Positions 1-8,803 of a stretch of DNA of 64,000 bases are shown here, one piece after another. A program made the translations under genes and the position numbers. The first letter of the stretch is position 1. The number at the start of each line of letters is the position of its first letter. Where the stretch lies: positions 1-64,000 of the forward strand of contig NZ_BKAG01000001.1 in assembly GCF_007992435.1 (NCBI RefSeq). The letters run 5' to 3'. The stretch is from Prosthecobacter gellanilyticus (GTDB lineage: Bacteria > Verrucomicrobiota > Verrucomicrobiia > Verrucomicrobiales > Verrucomicrobiaceae). The notes under the pieces are model-generated. The model did no database searches, was not told where the DNA came from, and saw nothing but the letters and a program-made list of their open reading frames with translations.

Positions 1-1
1 C

Positions 2-18
2 GACCATCTTACATGGTC
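2..18. terminator. Hairpin at the window edge, possible terminator
   Basis: A perfect 6-bp inverted repeat (GACCAT / ATGGTC) with a 5-nt loop lies at the left edge. It may end a gene outside the window. A T-run (CTTTTTTG) follows only some 30 nt later, so it is not a textbook terminator. The rest of 1-218 shows no convincing gene. Confidence 0.25.
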
Positions 19-218
19 TCCCCGACCCCGCAAATGCTTTCTGCTCTTTTTTGAATGTTTTTTCACTCTTCAGGGGTTGCCGGGGTCTTCCGGGCTGTGG
101 GCGACCCACCCCTCCTCATGCGCCTCCAGGCCTTATGGATACTTGGTTCCAGCGTATCGAAGTTGGTTATTCCTGGCATTGCATAATTGGTTACGCCAGT
201 CCAGGGTGCTGCGATTCT

Positions 219-965
219 TTACCGCACTTTAAGTTGGCGCGTTTTGCGCCAGACGAGCCATCCCACAATGTTGATTAGGGCAAGCGCGGCGCACAGCTGC
301 ACCAGTGTCTTCACCAGGCTGTCCTTGCCGATGCCGCTGCCCACCAGACTGAGGGCAATGTTCAGCGGCAGGTAGCCCAGCAAAGTGCCCAACAAAAAGG
401 TGCGATGCCTCACCGTTGTCACGCCCAACAAAACATTGAGTACAAGTCCTGGGAGCATCAGCTGCCTGACCCAGAACACCCGGAGCCAGGAAGGACGCTC
501 CAGCAACGGTGACAGCCAGGACCACTGCGAGACCCGGCTGAGCACAGCGCGACGTCCACCCCGGCGGGCGACCAGAAAGGCGCCGTAGGATCCCAAGGTG
601 GAGCCAAGGAGGGAAAGTGTGAGTCCCTCAGCAAAGCCAAAGATGAGCCCGGCGGCGCCACAAAGGGCGAGGCGGGGGATGCCAACCATGACACTGATGG
701 TGACCACGAGTCCAAAACCGAGATGGGCCACCCAGCCGAGCTGATCCACATAACCCTTCCAGGTTTGCACATTCGTGATCCAACCGCGCAGCGGGGTGAA
801 GTGGGAGATGAGCATGAAGGCGGCGACGCCGAGGACGAGGACGAGGATCTTCCGGTTCTCCTTCTGCCAGGACTTGCCGGCTTCCTCGCCAAGACGTGTC
901 TCTTCCGATGCTGGTGGGAGTGTGGTGAGTTCGGGATGCGCGTCTTCCGTGTCAGGCTTGGACAT
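219..965 (-). CDS. TVP38/TMEM64 (VTT/SNARE-associated) family membrane protein
   Basis: A polytopic inner-membrane protein of 248 residues. The N-terminal 35 residues are charged and cytosolic-looking. Hydrophobic segments follow at roughly residues 39-58, 80-115, 118-135, 165-185, 190-212 and 218-240. The central stretch with many Gly residues (around PRLALCGAAGLIFGFAEG and GSTLGSYGAFLVARRGGRR) matches the VTT domain of DedA/TVP38 proteins, which are thought to act in lipid scrambling or membrane homeostasis. The substrate cannot be told from sequence. The ATG at 965 fits the length of the family (about 220-250 aa). It is transcribed alone, divergently from the DUF3500 gene. Confidence 0.8.
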   Translation of the reverse strand: MSKPDTEDAHPELTTLPPASEETRLGEEAGKSWQKENRKILVLVLGVAAFMLISHFTPLRGWITNVQTWKGYVDQLGWVAHLGFGLVVTISVMVGIPRLALCGAAGLIFGFAEGLTLSLLGSTLGSYGAFLVARRGGRRAVLSRVSQWSWLSPLLERPSWLRVFWVRQLMLPGLVLNVLLGVTTVRHRTFLLGTLLGYLPLNIALSLVGSGIGKDSLVKTLVQLCAALALINIVGWLVWRKTRQLKVR

Positions 966-1086
966 GGAAGTACCTCTGACTGCCGTCGCCGCTTTCTCAA
1001 CCCGGGTTCCGTGTATTTTCAGTCATCTATATAGAAAGGCTGATATTTAACCGTCGCGAGTGGTGGCTCGGGATCTGTCGATTCGT

Positions 1087-1098
1087 TTCGAGCTCGAA
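1087..1098. promoter_or_regulatory. 12-bp perfect palindrome TTCGAGCTCGAA in divergent intergenic region
   Basis: A perfect 12-bp palindrome sits in the 200-bp gap between the divergent TVP38 and DUF3500 genes, 67 bp before the ATG at 1165. It could be an operator for either gene. No regulator is known for it and a chance restriction-site-like palindrome is possible. Confidence 0.25.
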
Positions 1099-1164
1099 GC
1101 TTCGGCTCTAAAATGAGCTTCCCTTCGGACGTATGTTTTTGGTAGCCTCTTCAGTCTATCCACC

Positions 1165-2139
1165 ATGAACACGCCACTTCCTTCACGCCGTCGGTTTCTT
1201 CAACAAAGCAGCCAGGCTCTGGCCGCTGGCTTGCTCGGCTCCAGCTTCGCTGAGGAGGGCGGTGCGAAGATGCCTGCCTCCGAGACGCTGGTGCAGCAGC
1301 TCTATGGAAGTCTCGATGAGGGTCAGCGCTCTGCCATCTGCCTGCCATGGGAGGATCCGCTGCGCCTGAAGGTGGACAACAACTGGCACATCCGCCCGAA
1401 ACGGCTGCGTGATGTGCTGAAGCCAGACCAGCAGGACATCGTGCGGCAGATCTTCGATAAGCTGCACAGCGATGAGTACAAGAAGGAGGTCTGGCGCCAG
1501 TTCGATCACGACAACCAGGGCGACGGTGGTTTCGCGAGCGCTTCTGTGGCCATCTTTGGCACTCCGGGCAGCGGCAAGTTTGAGTTCGTGCTGACCGGCC
1601 GTCACTGCACACGCCGTTGCGATGGTGACAGCGAAGCGGGCACGGCTTTTGGCGGTCCCATCTTCTACGGTCACGCGGCGAAGAGCTTCAATGAGAAGCC
1701 AGACCATGAGGGCAACGCCTATTGGTTCCAGGCAAAACGGGCGAACGAACTCTTCCAAGCCCTGGACGGCAAGCAGCGTGAACTCGCGCTTTGTGACACA
1801 AGTCGTGACGAAGAGGGCAATGATACGGTGAAGCTCACCGGCAAGACCCGAGGCCTGGATGGCATTCCGGTGGCGGACCTGACGGCTGATCAGAAAGGTC
1901 TGGTCCGTGGCGTGCTGAAGGATCTTCTGGCGCCCTTCCGTGCGGAGGACGCGACGGAGTCCATGAAGTACATCGAGGCAGGTGGCTTCGACAATCTGCA
2001 CCTCGCCTATTATAAGAACCAGGATCTCGGCAAGGACAGCGTCTGGGATGTCTGGCAGGTCGAAGGGCCGAACATGGTATGGTTCTTCCGTGGTGAGCCG
2101 CATGTGCACTGCTGGGCGCACATCAAGCAGACGGCGTGA
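1165..2139 (+). CDS. DUF3500 domain-containing Tat-exported protein
   Basis: The 324-residue protein opens with a twin-arginine leader (SRRRFLQQSSQALAAGLL, residues 7-24). The rest resembles DUF3500: an early LYGSLDEGQRSAICLPW segment, a central FVLTGRHCTRRCDGDS / FGGPIFYGHAA block and a C-terminal WFFRGEPHVHCW block rich in His and Trp. The biochemical function of the family is not established; the clustered His/Cys residues suggest metal binding, which is my inference. The start at 1165 puts the RR motif at the right distance from the N-terminus. Monocistronic: a hairpin follows the stop and the next gene is convergent. Confidence 0.75.
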   Translation: MNTPLPSRRRFLQQSSQALAAGLLGSSFAEEGGAKMPASETLVQQLYGSLDEGQRSAICLPWEDPLRLKVDNNWHIRPKRLRDVLKPDQQDIVRQIFDKLHSDEYKKEVWRQFDHDNQGDGGFASASVAIFGTPGSGKFEFVLTGRHCTRRCDGDSEAGTAFGGPIFYGHAAKSFNEKPDHEGNAYWFQAKRANELFQALDGKQRELALCDTSRDEEGNDTVKLTGKTRGLDGIPVADLTADQKGLVRGVLKDLLAPFRAEDATESMKYIEAGGFDNLHLAYYKNQDLGKDSVWDVWQVEGPNMVWFFRGEPHVHCWAHIKQTA

Positions 2140-2157
2140 TTTCCTTCTTGGTAGAGT

Positions 2158-2180
2158 GACCTCTCGTTCACCGAGAGGTC
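2158..2180. terminator. Hairpin terminator, perfect 9-bp stem
   Basis: GACCTCTCG, a 5-nt loop and CGAGAGGTC form a perfect stem 18 bp after the DUF3500 stop, between convergent genes. No T-run follows, so it may be a transcript-end stabiliser or a bidirectional terminator. Confidence 0.5.
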
Positions 2181-2208
2181 GACCCTGAAACTTCCGCGTC
2201 CACAGCTC

Positions 2209-2225
2209 ATCTCTCGGAGAGAGAT
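2209..2225. terminator. Second hairpin in the same convergent gap
   Basis: ATCTCTC-GGA-GAGAGAT, a perfect 7-bp stem with a 3-nt loop, lies 58 bp beyond the end of the convergent hydrolase gene. It probably serves that minus-strand gene. Confidence 0.35.
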
Positions 2226-2283
2226 GGCTACTTTGCTGGCGCCTGATCGTAGGCGAATGGGTCTACTATATATAGAGAGAGCC

Positions 2284-3114
2284 TCACTTCTTTCCCTCAT
2301 CCAGGAAGTCGAGGGCCTTCTCGAGCCACTCTTTGGCGGGGGCGCCGTGGCCTTGGCCGGGGATGTCGAAGAGTTTGACGTGCTTGAACTCGTTCGCCTG
2401 GAAGCCCTGCTCGTAGATGGCCTTGGTGTTGTCCTGGTTGAAGTCCTTGTCGCCAGTCACCAGCACGATGCGTGATTCCGTCTGCGCCTGAGTAGCAATC
2501 TCGGGGTGCGGGATATAACGGGCCTCATACATGGTACCGTCCCTGCCCTTCGTGGGGAAAAAGAAATTCACGCCCATGAAGCAGACTGCGCCGCTAAACA
2601 TGTCCGCATAGGCCACGGCCAGCATGGAGGCCACGCGGGAGCCGCCGGAGTGGCCGCTGACATAGACGCGGGCGGGGTCGATGTCGTAGAGCTGGCGCAT
2701 CTGGTCGTTCGCAGTGATGGCGAGCTGCATACGGCTGAAGACCTCACGGTTATTCCCCCCCTTCAGGGCTCCGACAAAGATGAGTTTGTGATCGGCCAGC
2801 ACTTTTTCCCAGTCCGCTGGCAGGGCGCACTTATCATTGGGGCTGATCCAGATGAAGAGGCCATGAGGGGTTCCTTTCTTGTAGGACTTTGGAATCAGAA
2901 CCTCATAGCCTTCCTTGGCCAGGTCCAGGGCCCCGGGTGCCTCCACAGAGCGAAGCCGCATTTTGAGCTGATCCGCCCCGGCCATGGGAGTGCCCTCTTT
3001 AAAGGAGACAGGAGCTCGCTCACCTGGTTTGATCTTGGCGTCGGCGCCCGCGGGCTGGGCGGTAGCAGCGGCGGTCAGGGCCAGGCAGATCGGCAAAAGG
3101 GCGAAGAGTTTCAT
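2284..3114 (-). CDS. Secreted alpha/beta-hydrolase, esterase (PHB depolymerase-like)
   Basis: A 276-residue serine hydrolase with a Sec signal peptide (MKLFALLPICLALTAAATAQ). The nucleophile elbow is GHSGG with Ser156, after a strand VYVSG. A later Asp (VLVTGDKDF) and His (DIPGQGHGAP) fit the catalytic triad. An Asn/Gly-rich oxyanion region (FVGALKGGNN) precedes the elbow. These features fit esterases of the feruloyl-esterase/PHB-depolymerase type acting outside the cytoplasm; the substrate is unknown. It is divergent from the GntR regulator gene at 3284 and shares a 169-bp control region containing a perfect palindrome, so it may be co-regulated with that operon (inference). Confidence 0.75.
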   Translation of the reverse strand: MKLFALLPICLALTAAATAQPAGADAKIKPGERAPVSFKEGTPMAGADQLKMRLRSVEAPGALDLAKEGYEVLIPKSYKKGTPHGLFIWISPNDKCALPADWEKVLADHKLIFVGALKGGNNREVFSRMQLAITANDQMRQLYDIDPARVYVSGHSGGSRVASMLAVAYADMFSGAVCFMGVNFFFPTKGRDGTMYEARYIPHPEIATQAQTESRIVLVTGDKDFNQDNTKAIYEQGFQANEFKHVKLFDIPGQGHGAPAKEWLEKALDFLDEGKK

Positions 3115-3202
3115 GTGGGAGGGGTATCGAAGCGGCTGCGTAGGCGTGTGTCGATGGTGTTCCTATCGCAACGGTCACAAAAGGGGCGGCTTTGAACTTT
3201 TC

Positions 3203-3216
3203 ACTGGCATGCCAGT
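3203..3216. promoter_or_regulatory. Perfect 14-bp palindrome, candidate GntR operator
   Basis: ACTGGCATGCCAGT reads the same on both strands. It lies 67 bp upstream of the GntR ATG and 88 bp upstream of the divergent esterase ATG. A related partial copy (CCAGTGGCAT) follows at about 3223-3232. FadR-subfamily GntR dimers bind short palindromes and often autoregulate, so this is the obvious operator candidate. Confidence 0.5.
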
Positions 3217-3283
3217 AAGATTCCAGTGGCATTTCGCGTTTTGACTCCAGTTCCAGCGCTTCTCATTCCCTTTTTAAAAGACC

Positions 3284-3967
3284 ATGGCCTCCATTCTTGA
3301 TCCTGTTTCACCCCCAATCTCCCCTTCCCGGCTGCAATCCAGGGCTTATCAGGAACTGAAACGGCTGATTGTGTCCGGCGAGTTTCCTCCGGGGACCTTT
3401 CTCTCCGAGCGCCAGCTCGCGCAGCAGCTCTCGATGAGCAAGACGCCGGTGCATGTGGCTCTGGAACGCTTGGAGGCGGAAGGCTTCGTCACCATCTCCG
3501 CCCAGCAGGGTATCGTGGTCCGCGGCATGTCGCTGGATGACATTTTGGATCATTATGAGCTGCGTGAAGCGCTGGAGTCCTGGGTGGTGCGCCGCCTGGC
3601 AGGCAAGCTGAGCGCGGAACAATGCCAGGCGCTGGAGACCAATCTGGCGGGCCAGCACCAGGCCCTGGCTGAAAATGATCTCCGCCAGCTCATACTCCTG
3701 GATGAGCAGATGCATTTCCTGCTCTGCAGCTACCTGAACAACCGCGAAATCATCGCCACCATGGAGCGTCTGCGGGACAAGGTGCACCAGGTGATTCTGC
3801 GTGTGACGGACACCGACCGCACGCGCCCTCTCGAAAGCACGAACGAGCATGTGGCGATCATTCAGGCTGTCATTGCCGGCGATGGCGACCGCGCCGCGCA
3901 GCTCATGATCGACCACCTTGAGGCTGGCAAGCACCGGATCCTGAACCCTGAGCGCTTTGCCCGCTGA
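3284..3967 (+). CDS. GntR-family transcriptional regulator (FadR/FCD type)
   Basis: 227 residues. The N-terminal winged helix-turn-helix (about residues 17-80) includes LSERQLAQQLSMSKTPVH followed by ALERLEAEGFV, the standard GntR signature. The C-terminal half (about 90-215) is all-helical, with LREALESWVVRRLAG and a late HVAIIQAVIAGDGDRA stretch typical of FCD ligand-binding domains, which bind small organic acids or sugars, often with a metal. Its stop codon overlaps the start of the PSD1 gene by one base (TGATG), so it is translated with the operon it probably controls. The effector is unknown. Confidence 0.9.
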   Translation: MASILDPVSPPISPSRLQSRAYQELKRLIVSGEFPPGTFLSERQLAQQLSMSKTPVHVALERLEAEGFVTISAQQGIVVRGMSLDDILDHYELREALESWVVRRLAGKLSAEQCQALETNLAGQHQALAENDLRQLILLDEQMHFLLCSYLNNREIIATMERLRDKVHQVILRVTDTDRTRPLESTNEHVAIIQAVIAGDGDRAAQLMIDHLEAGKHRILNPERFAR

Positions 3968-6375
3968 TGCGCCGCTGGTTTCCAGTTCTGCCTCTGATCA
4001 CGCTGTCCATCGCGACAGCGGAGACACCTGACTTTGTTCGCGATGTGCGGCCGATCTTTGAAGCGCATTGCCTGAAGTGCCATGGACCCGAGGAGCAAAA
4101 TGGCAGCCTGCGCTATGATCAAAAGGCCGCCGTGTTTAGCCAAGCTGACTCGGGCAAGCATACCGTGGTCGCAGGCCAGCCGGAGCAAAGCGAGCTCCTG
4201 AAGCGGATCACCTCATCACATAAAGACGAGCAGATGCCGCCGAAAGGCAGCCGCTTGAGCGCAGCGGAGATCGAAACCCTCCGCCAATGGATCGTGGGTG
4301 GCGCACCATGGCCGGAAAGCGCATCGCCTGTCGCTCAAACCAAGCCCACGAGCACTCATTGGGCTTTCCAACCTCTTCGCGAGCATCCTTTGCCAGCCGT
4401 GAAGGATGCTTCGTGGGCCCGAAACCCTATCGACCACTTCATTCAGGCCAAGCGAGAAGGCGTAGGGCTGACGGTATCTCCCGATGCATCGCCGCAAACC
4501 TTGATGCGCCGGCTGGCTTATGACCTCACAGGCCTGCCGCCCAAGGTCGAAGAGCTGTCCGAGCAATCAGACATCCCCTCCTACATCGAGAAGCTGCTTT
4601 CCTCTCGTGCCTATGGCGAGCGCTGGGGCCGGCACTGGATGGACTGGGTGCGCTATGCGGACACCGCGGGGGACAATTCAGACTATCCCATTCCGCAGGC
4701 TTATCTGTACCGGAACTACATCATCCAGTCACTCAATGATGATGTGCCCTATGACCGCTTCATCACGGAGCAGCTCGCCGGTGATCTGCTGCCTTCCTCA
4801 TCGCAGGAGCAGCGCAACCGCCAAGTCATCGCCACCGGTTATCTCGCCATGGCACGGCGCTTTGGCTCATTGGTGGAGCGCTACCCCTGGCATCTGACGA
4901 TTGAGGACACCATCGACAACCTCGGACGCACGGTCATGGGCCTAACTCTAAGTTGTGCACGCTGTCATGATCACAAATTCGATCCCGTCTCCGCCCGCGA
5001 CTACTACGGCATCTATGGCATCTTCGCGAGCACTCGCTATCCCCAGCCCGGTCTCGAGCTCTTCCAAACCCAGCACAATTTCGTGCCACTGATCCCCGAG
5101 CATGAACGGGCGGAGAAGATGAAGCCTTTTGAAAAGGACACGACCAAGCTCACTGCGGATCTGGAGAAGATCCTGGCCGAATGCGAGACCAAGAAGCTCG
5201 ACAACGCCGCGCGTGACCGCACCGCCACGCTCGACGAACAGCGCCAGATGAAGGACGAGCTCGACCGAATGCTGCGTCGTGCGCGTGATGTGGGTGAGAG
5301 GCTCGCCGATCATCTCAAGAAAACCCCCGTGTTGCCTGCCGCTTATGCCGTGAGGGATGACAAACCTGTCAGTGCCCGCATTCAGATGAAGGGCGAGCCT
5401 GATCGCCTCGGCGCTGAGGTGCCGCGCAAGTTTATCGATGTTCTTGGCGGCCAGCTTTTACCGGCGGAAGCTCAGAAGGGCAGTGGCCGTCTCGAGCTCG
5501 CTCATTGGGTCACCAGCTCGCGGAATCCGCTCACCGCCCGAGTGATTGTGAATCGTGTGTGGCAGCGCCATTTCGGACGAGGCCTCGTCTCCAGCACCAA
5601 TGACTTCGGCCTGCGGGGCGAGAGGCCCACGCATCCCGAGTTGCTCGACTGGCTCGCGCTCGACTTCATCCAGCACGGCTGGTCCTTGAAGCATCTGCAT
5701 CGCCGCATCGTCAGCTCGCGCACCTATCAAATGGCGTCAGATGCGATGCCTGATTCTGCAAACGGCGATGCTTCGGAGCAGCTTGAGAAAGCGCAAGCCA
5801 TCGATCCAGCGAATGCGCACTACTGGAAGTTCAACCGCCAGCGCCTCGATGCTGAATCTCTGCGTGACACACTGCTCGTCATCAGCGGCGCCTTGGATCC
5901 CAAGCCGCAGACCGAGCCCTATCCCATTCCGCCAAGCAAAGAGTGGACCTACACCCAGCATCACCCATTCAAAGAGGACTATCCGAGCAACAAGCGCAGT
6001 GTCTATCTCATGACCAAGCGCCTCACCGCGAAGCCCTATCTGCAAACCTTCGATGGCGCGGATCCCAATGTCTGCACCGGCACACGCGATAGCTCTGTCA
6101 CCGCTCTGCAAGCACTCTACTTTGTGAATGACACCTTCCTGCATGATCAGGCGGAACTCTTCGCGAAGAAGCTCGTGCAGCAGTCCAGTGATGGCTCCCA
6201 ACGTCTCGATCAAGCCTTCCGCTCCACACTGGCAAGGTCTCCGACCACCGATGAGAGCGCTCTGATGCTCCAGCATCTTCAATCCGTGCGCGGCAAATCG
6301 AAAGACGACACCGCCGCCTGGGCCAGCCTCACCCGCAGTCTCTTCCGGGTAAATGAGTTCATGTATCTCGACTGA
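3967..6375 (+). CDS. PSD1 / planctomycete cytochrome C domain protein (PSCyt1-DUF1549-DUF1553)
   Basis: 802 residues. A signal peptide (to about residue 18) is followed by a PSCyt1 domain with one heme motif CLKCHG at about residues 35-40. DUF1549 follows (NPIDHFIQAKREG ... LTGLPP ... WGRHWMDWVRYADTAG) and contains a second CxxCH (CARCHDHKFDPV). DUF1553 occupies the C-terminal 300 residues (ARVIVNRVWQRHFGRGLV, THPELLDWLA). It lacks the LamG/CBM-like middle part that makes many relatives 900-1100 aa long. Such proteins are exported, are expanded in Planctomycetes/Verrucomicrobia and are usually followed by DUF1501, as here. Function is unproven; a role in polysaccharide utilisation or redox at the surface is inference. 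Confidence 0.9.
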   Translation: MRRWFPVLPLITLSIATAETPDFVRDVRPIFEAHCLKCHGPEEQNGSLRYDQKAAVFSQADSGKHTVVAGQPEQSELLKRITSSHKDEQMPPKGSRLSAAEIETLRQWIVGGAPWPESASPVAQTKPTSTHWAFQPLREHPLPAVKDASWARNPIDHFIQAKREGVGLTVSPDASPQTLMRRLAYDLTGLPPKVEELSEQSDIPSYIEKLLSSRAYGERWGRHWMDWVRYADTAGDNSDYPIPQAYLYRNYIIQSLNDDVPYDRFITEQLAGDLLPSSSQEQRNRQVIATGYLAMARRFGSLVERYPWHLTIEDTIDNLGRTVMGLTLSCARCHDHKFDPVSARDYYGIYGIFASTRYPQPGLELFQTQHNFVPLIPEHERAEKMKPFEKDTTKLTADLEKILAECETKKLDNAARDRTATLDEQRQMKDELDRMLRRARDVGERLADHLKKTPVLPAAYAVRDDKPVSARIQMKGEPDRLGAEVPRKFIDVLGGQLLPAEAQKGSGRLELAHWVTSSRNPLTARVIVNRVWQRHFGRGLVSSTNDFGLRGERPTHPELLDWLALDFIQHGWSLKHLHRRIVSSRTYQMASDAMPDSANGDASEQLEKAQAIDPANAHYWKFNRQRLDAESLRDTLLVISGALDPKPQTEPYPIPPSKEWTYTQHHPFKEDYPSNKRSVYLMTKRLTAKPYLQTFDGADPNVCTGTRDSSVTALQALYFVNDTFLHDQAELFAKKLVQQSSDGSQRLDQAFRSTLARSPTTDESALMLQHLQSVRGKSKDDTAAWASLTRSLFRVNEFMYLD

Positions 6376-6392
6376 CACCTTTCCATTTCCCC

Positions 6393-7724
6393 ATGAATCT
6401 CACCCGTCGCTCCCTCATCGCCCGCAGCTCGCTGCTCATGCCGGGATTGCTTTCCGAGTTGATGGCTGCGGAGGATCCGCTCGCGGCACATCGCTCGCAC
6501 ACGAAGGCCAAGGCGAAGCGCATGATCATGATCTATGCGACCGGCGGTGTCTCGCACATCGACACCTTTGATCCGAAGCCGATGGCGAAAGGGCGCGATG
6601 GCACAGGCAAGGAGCGCCTCATGGGCAATCTCTTTGGTTCCGAGCCGAACAAAAATTGCGGAGCCGAGGTGAGCGGCATCTTCCCGCATGTGCGCGGTGT
6701 CATGGATGACATCTGCCTCATCCGCGGCATGAAGGCCTCCCACTTTGATCATAGCGAGGCCACGCTGGGCATGCACACAGGATCGCCCACTTTTGCGCGG
6801 CCCAGCATGGGCTCGTGGATCAGCTACGGCCTTGGCACCTTCAATCAGAACCTGCCAAGCTTCATCGTCATCTGCCCGCACCTGCCCTATGGCGGCACGC
6901 AGGTTTATGGCAGCGACTTCCTGCCTGCCTGCCACCAGGGCACACGCGTGATTCCTGGTGACACACCGATCGCCAATTTGCGCACGCCATCGTCTTCCAA
7001 GGATCTTCAACCCATGGAGCTGGATCTGGTGAGCAAGCTGAACCAAAAGCATTTCAGAGAGCGCCCGCATGACACGGCCCTCGCCGCGCGCATCAAGTCT
7101 TTCGAAACCGCCTTCCAGATGCAGCAGGCGGCTCCGGAAGCCTTTGATATCTCCCAGGAGCCCGAGCACATCCGCAAGCTCTATGGTCTGGATCGTAAAC
7201 TCAAAGGTGCGGGCGCGGACTTCGGCTGGCAATGCCTGGTGGCACGTCGTCTCGCGGAGCGCGGGGTGCGCTTCATCGAGCTCATCGATACCGGCTCACG
7301 ACCCAACTGGGATTCTCACGGTGAGATGAACGAGCATGCGGATCTCGCCCGCAATGTGGACCAACCGACAGCAGCGCTGCTGATTGATCTCAAGCAACGC
7401 GGCATGCTGGATGACACCATCATCTTCTGGGCCACGGAGTTTGGCCGCACACCGACTCGTGAAGGCAAGAACGGTCGCGGCCATCATCGTGACTGCTTCA
7501 GTGTGTGGCTCGCCGGTGGTGGCTTCAAGCCCGGCCACGTCCACGGCAAGACGGATGACATTGGCAAGTACACCATCGAGAACCCCGTGGAGGTTCATGA
7601 TCTGCACGCCACCATCCTCCACCAGCTCGGCATGGACCATGAGAAGCTCACCTTCCGCCATGCGGGCCGTGATTTCCGTCTCACGGACGTGCATGGGCGA
7701 ATCGTGACTGACTTGCTGGTGTAG
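6393..7724 (+). CDS. DUF1501 domain-containing protein (PSD1 partner)
   Basis: 443 residues, starting 17 bp after the PSD1 stop. The N-terminus has a twin-arginine-like leader (LTRRSLIARSSLLMPGLL). The body shows DUF1501 hallmarks: IYATGGVSHIDTFDPKP near the start, WISYGLGTFNQNLPSF in the middle and FGRTPTREGKNGRGHHRDCF plus LHATILHQLGMDHEKLTFRHAGRDFRLTDVHG at the end. The fold is related to alkaline phosphatase/sulfatase superfamily proteins, but the family has no established reaction. It is part of the GntR operon and probably acts together with the PSD1 protein. Confidence 0.9.
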   Translation: MNLTRRSLIARSSLLMPGLLSELMAAEDPLAAHRSHTKAKAKRMIMIYATGGVSHIDTFDPKPMAKGRDGTGKERLMGNLFGSEPNKNCGAEVSGIFPHVRGVMDDICLIRGMKASHFDHSEATLGMHTGSPTFARPSMGSWISYGLGTFNQNLPSFIVICPHLPYGGTQVYGSDFLPACHQGTRVIPGDTPIANLRTPSSSKDLQPMELDLVSKLNQKHFRERPHDTALAARIKSFETAFQMQQAAPEAFDISQEPEHIRKLYGLDRKLKGAGADFGWQCLVARRLAERGVRFIELIDTGSRPNWDSHGEMNEHADLARNVDQPTAALLIDLKQRGMLDDTIIFWATEFGRTPTREGKNGRGHHRDCFSVWLAGGGFKPGHVHGKTDDIGKYTIENPVEVHDLHATILHQLGMDHEKLTFRHAGRDFRLTDVHGRIVTDLLV

Positions 7725-7769
7725 CCTGACCTCGGAGAAATCCGGGCCTCTCAGTGCGTTGGTTGAATC

Positions 7770-8744
7770 ATGCGATTTCTCCCTGCCTTCCTCGCGCTGC
7801 TCCCGCTCGCCGTCTCCGCGCAGCTTCCCACGGCCAAGCCCATCCCGCGTGTGCAGGCGGTGCCGATGCCGCATCACATCACCTCTTTTCAGCTCGATGG
7901 CCGCGAGCTGACGGCCATGCACTTTGATCCGCAGGACATGCGGCCTTTCTGGCATCCGATCCATGCTTCCAAGGATGTGAGTCTCACACGCATGGGGCAC
8001 CCGCATGATCCGCTGACCCACAGTCATCACAACAGTGTCTGGATCACCCACAACACGGTGAACGATCTCGACTTCTGGGGCGACTACGCGAAGAAGCAGG
8101 GCCGCATCATCAATGTGGAAGTCTCCCGCGAAGGCTATGAGGACACGGACGAGTTCGCCTCCATGCGCATGGTGAACCACTGGATCAGCGAGGCGGACAA
8201 AAGCATCCAGCTCATCGAGGTACGCCGCACGGAGATCCGTCCCATCGAAGGAGCGAAGAGCTGGTTCATGATCGTGGACCTCGAGTTCACCCCCCCGAAG
8301 GGCAAGATCACCACCTTTGGCGCCACCGGCTTCGGCTTGATGGCCGTGCGCGTGGCGAAGAGCATTGGCGTGCATGATGGCGGAGGCCGCATCCTGAACT
8401 CCGAAGGCCTCGTCAATGAAGAGCCGATGTTCCGCAAACCCGCCCGCTGGTGTGACTACAGCGGCCGCATCACCAATGATGCGGACGGCTTCGGCGGCAT
8501 CACGCTCATGAACCATCCCATGAACCCGCATAACCCCACCGCCTTTCATGTGCGCAATGACGGCTGGATGGGTGCCTGCCTGAGCCTGGATACCCCGGTC
8601 GAGGTCACCGAGGAGAAGAAGCTCCGCGTCCGCTACGGCCTCTGGGTGCATGATGGCGTCAGCAGCCTGGAGCAGAGCGAGGCGCACTGGAAAAGGTTCA
8701 CCGAGCTGCCCGTGGTGGATTTGAACCCGCCGAAGAAGAAGTAG
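7770..8744 (+). CDS. DUF6807 (PmoA-like) secreted protein
   Basis: 324 residues with a Sec signal peptide (MRFLPAFLALLPLAVSAQ). Characteristic stretches are MRPFWHPI, THSHHNSVWITHNTVNDLDFWG and RKPARWCDYSGRI, followed by GGITLMNHPMNPHNPTAFHV; these match the family formerly called PmoA-like, now DUF6807. The conserved His cluster suggests a metal or sugar site. Members sit in carbohydrate-related clusters of Bacteroidetes, Planctomycetes and Verrucomicrobia, though no activity is established. It is the fourth gene of the GntR operon, 45 bp after DUF1501. Confidence 0.75.
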   Translation: MRFLPAFLALLPLAVSAQLPTAKPIPRVQAVPMPHHITSFQLDGRELTAMHFDPQDMRPFWHPIHASKDVSLTRMGHPHDPLTHSHHNSVWITHNTVNDLDFWGDYAKKQGRIINVEVSREGYEDTDEFASMRMVNHWISEADKSIQLIEVRRTEIRPIEGAKSWFMIVDLEFTPPKGKITTFGATGFGLMAVRVAKSIGVHDGGGRILNSEGLVNEEPMFRKPARWCDYSGRITNDADGFGGITLMNHPMNPHNPTAFHVRNDGWMGACLSLDTPVEVTEEKKLRVRYGLWVHDGVSSLEQSEAHWKRFTELPVVDLNPPKKK

Positions 8745-8803
8745 TCTACTTCCCTCCTGGCAAGCCTGCGGAGATTCGGGCAGACTTCGCTTCCCCCATT
8801 CTC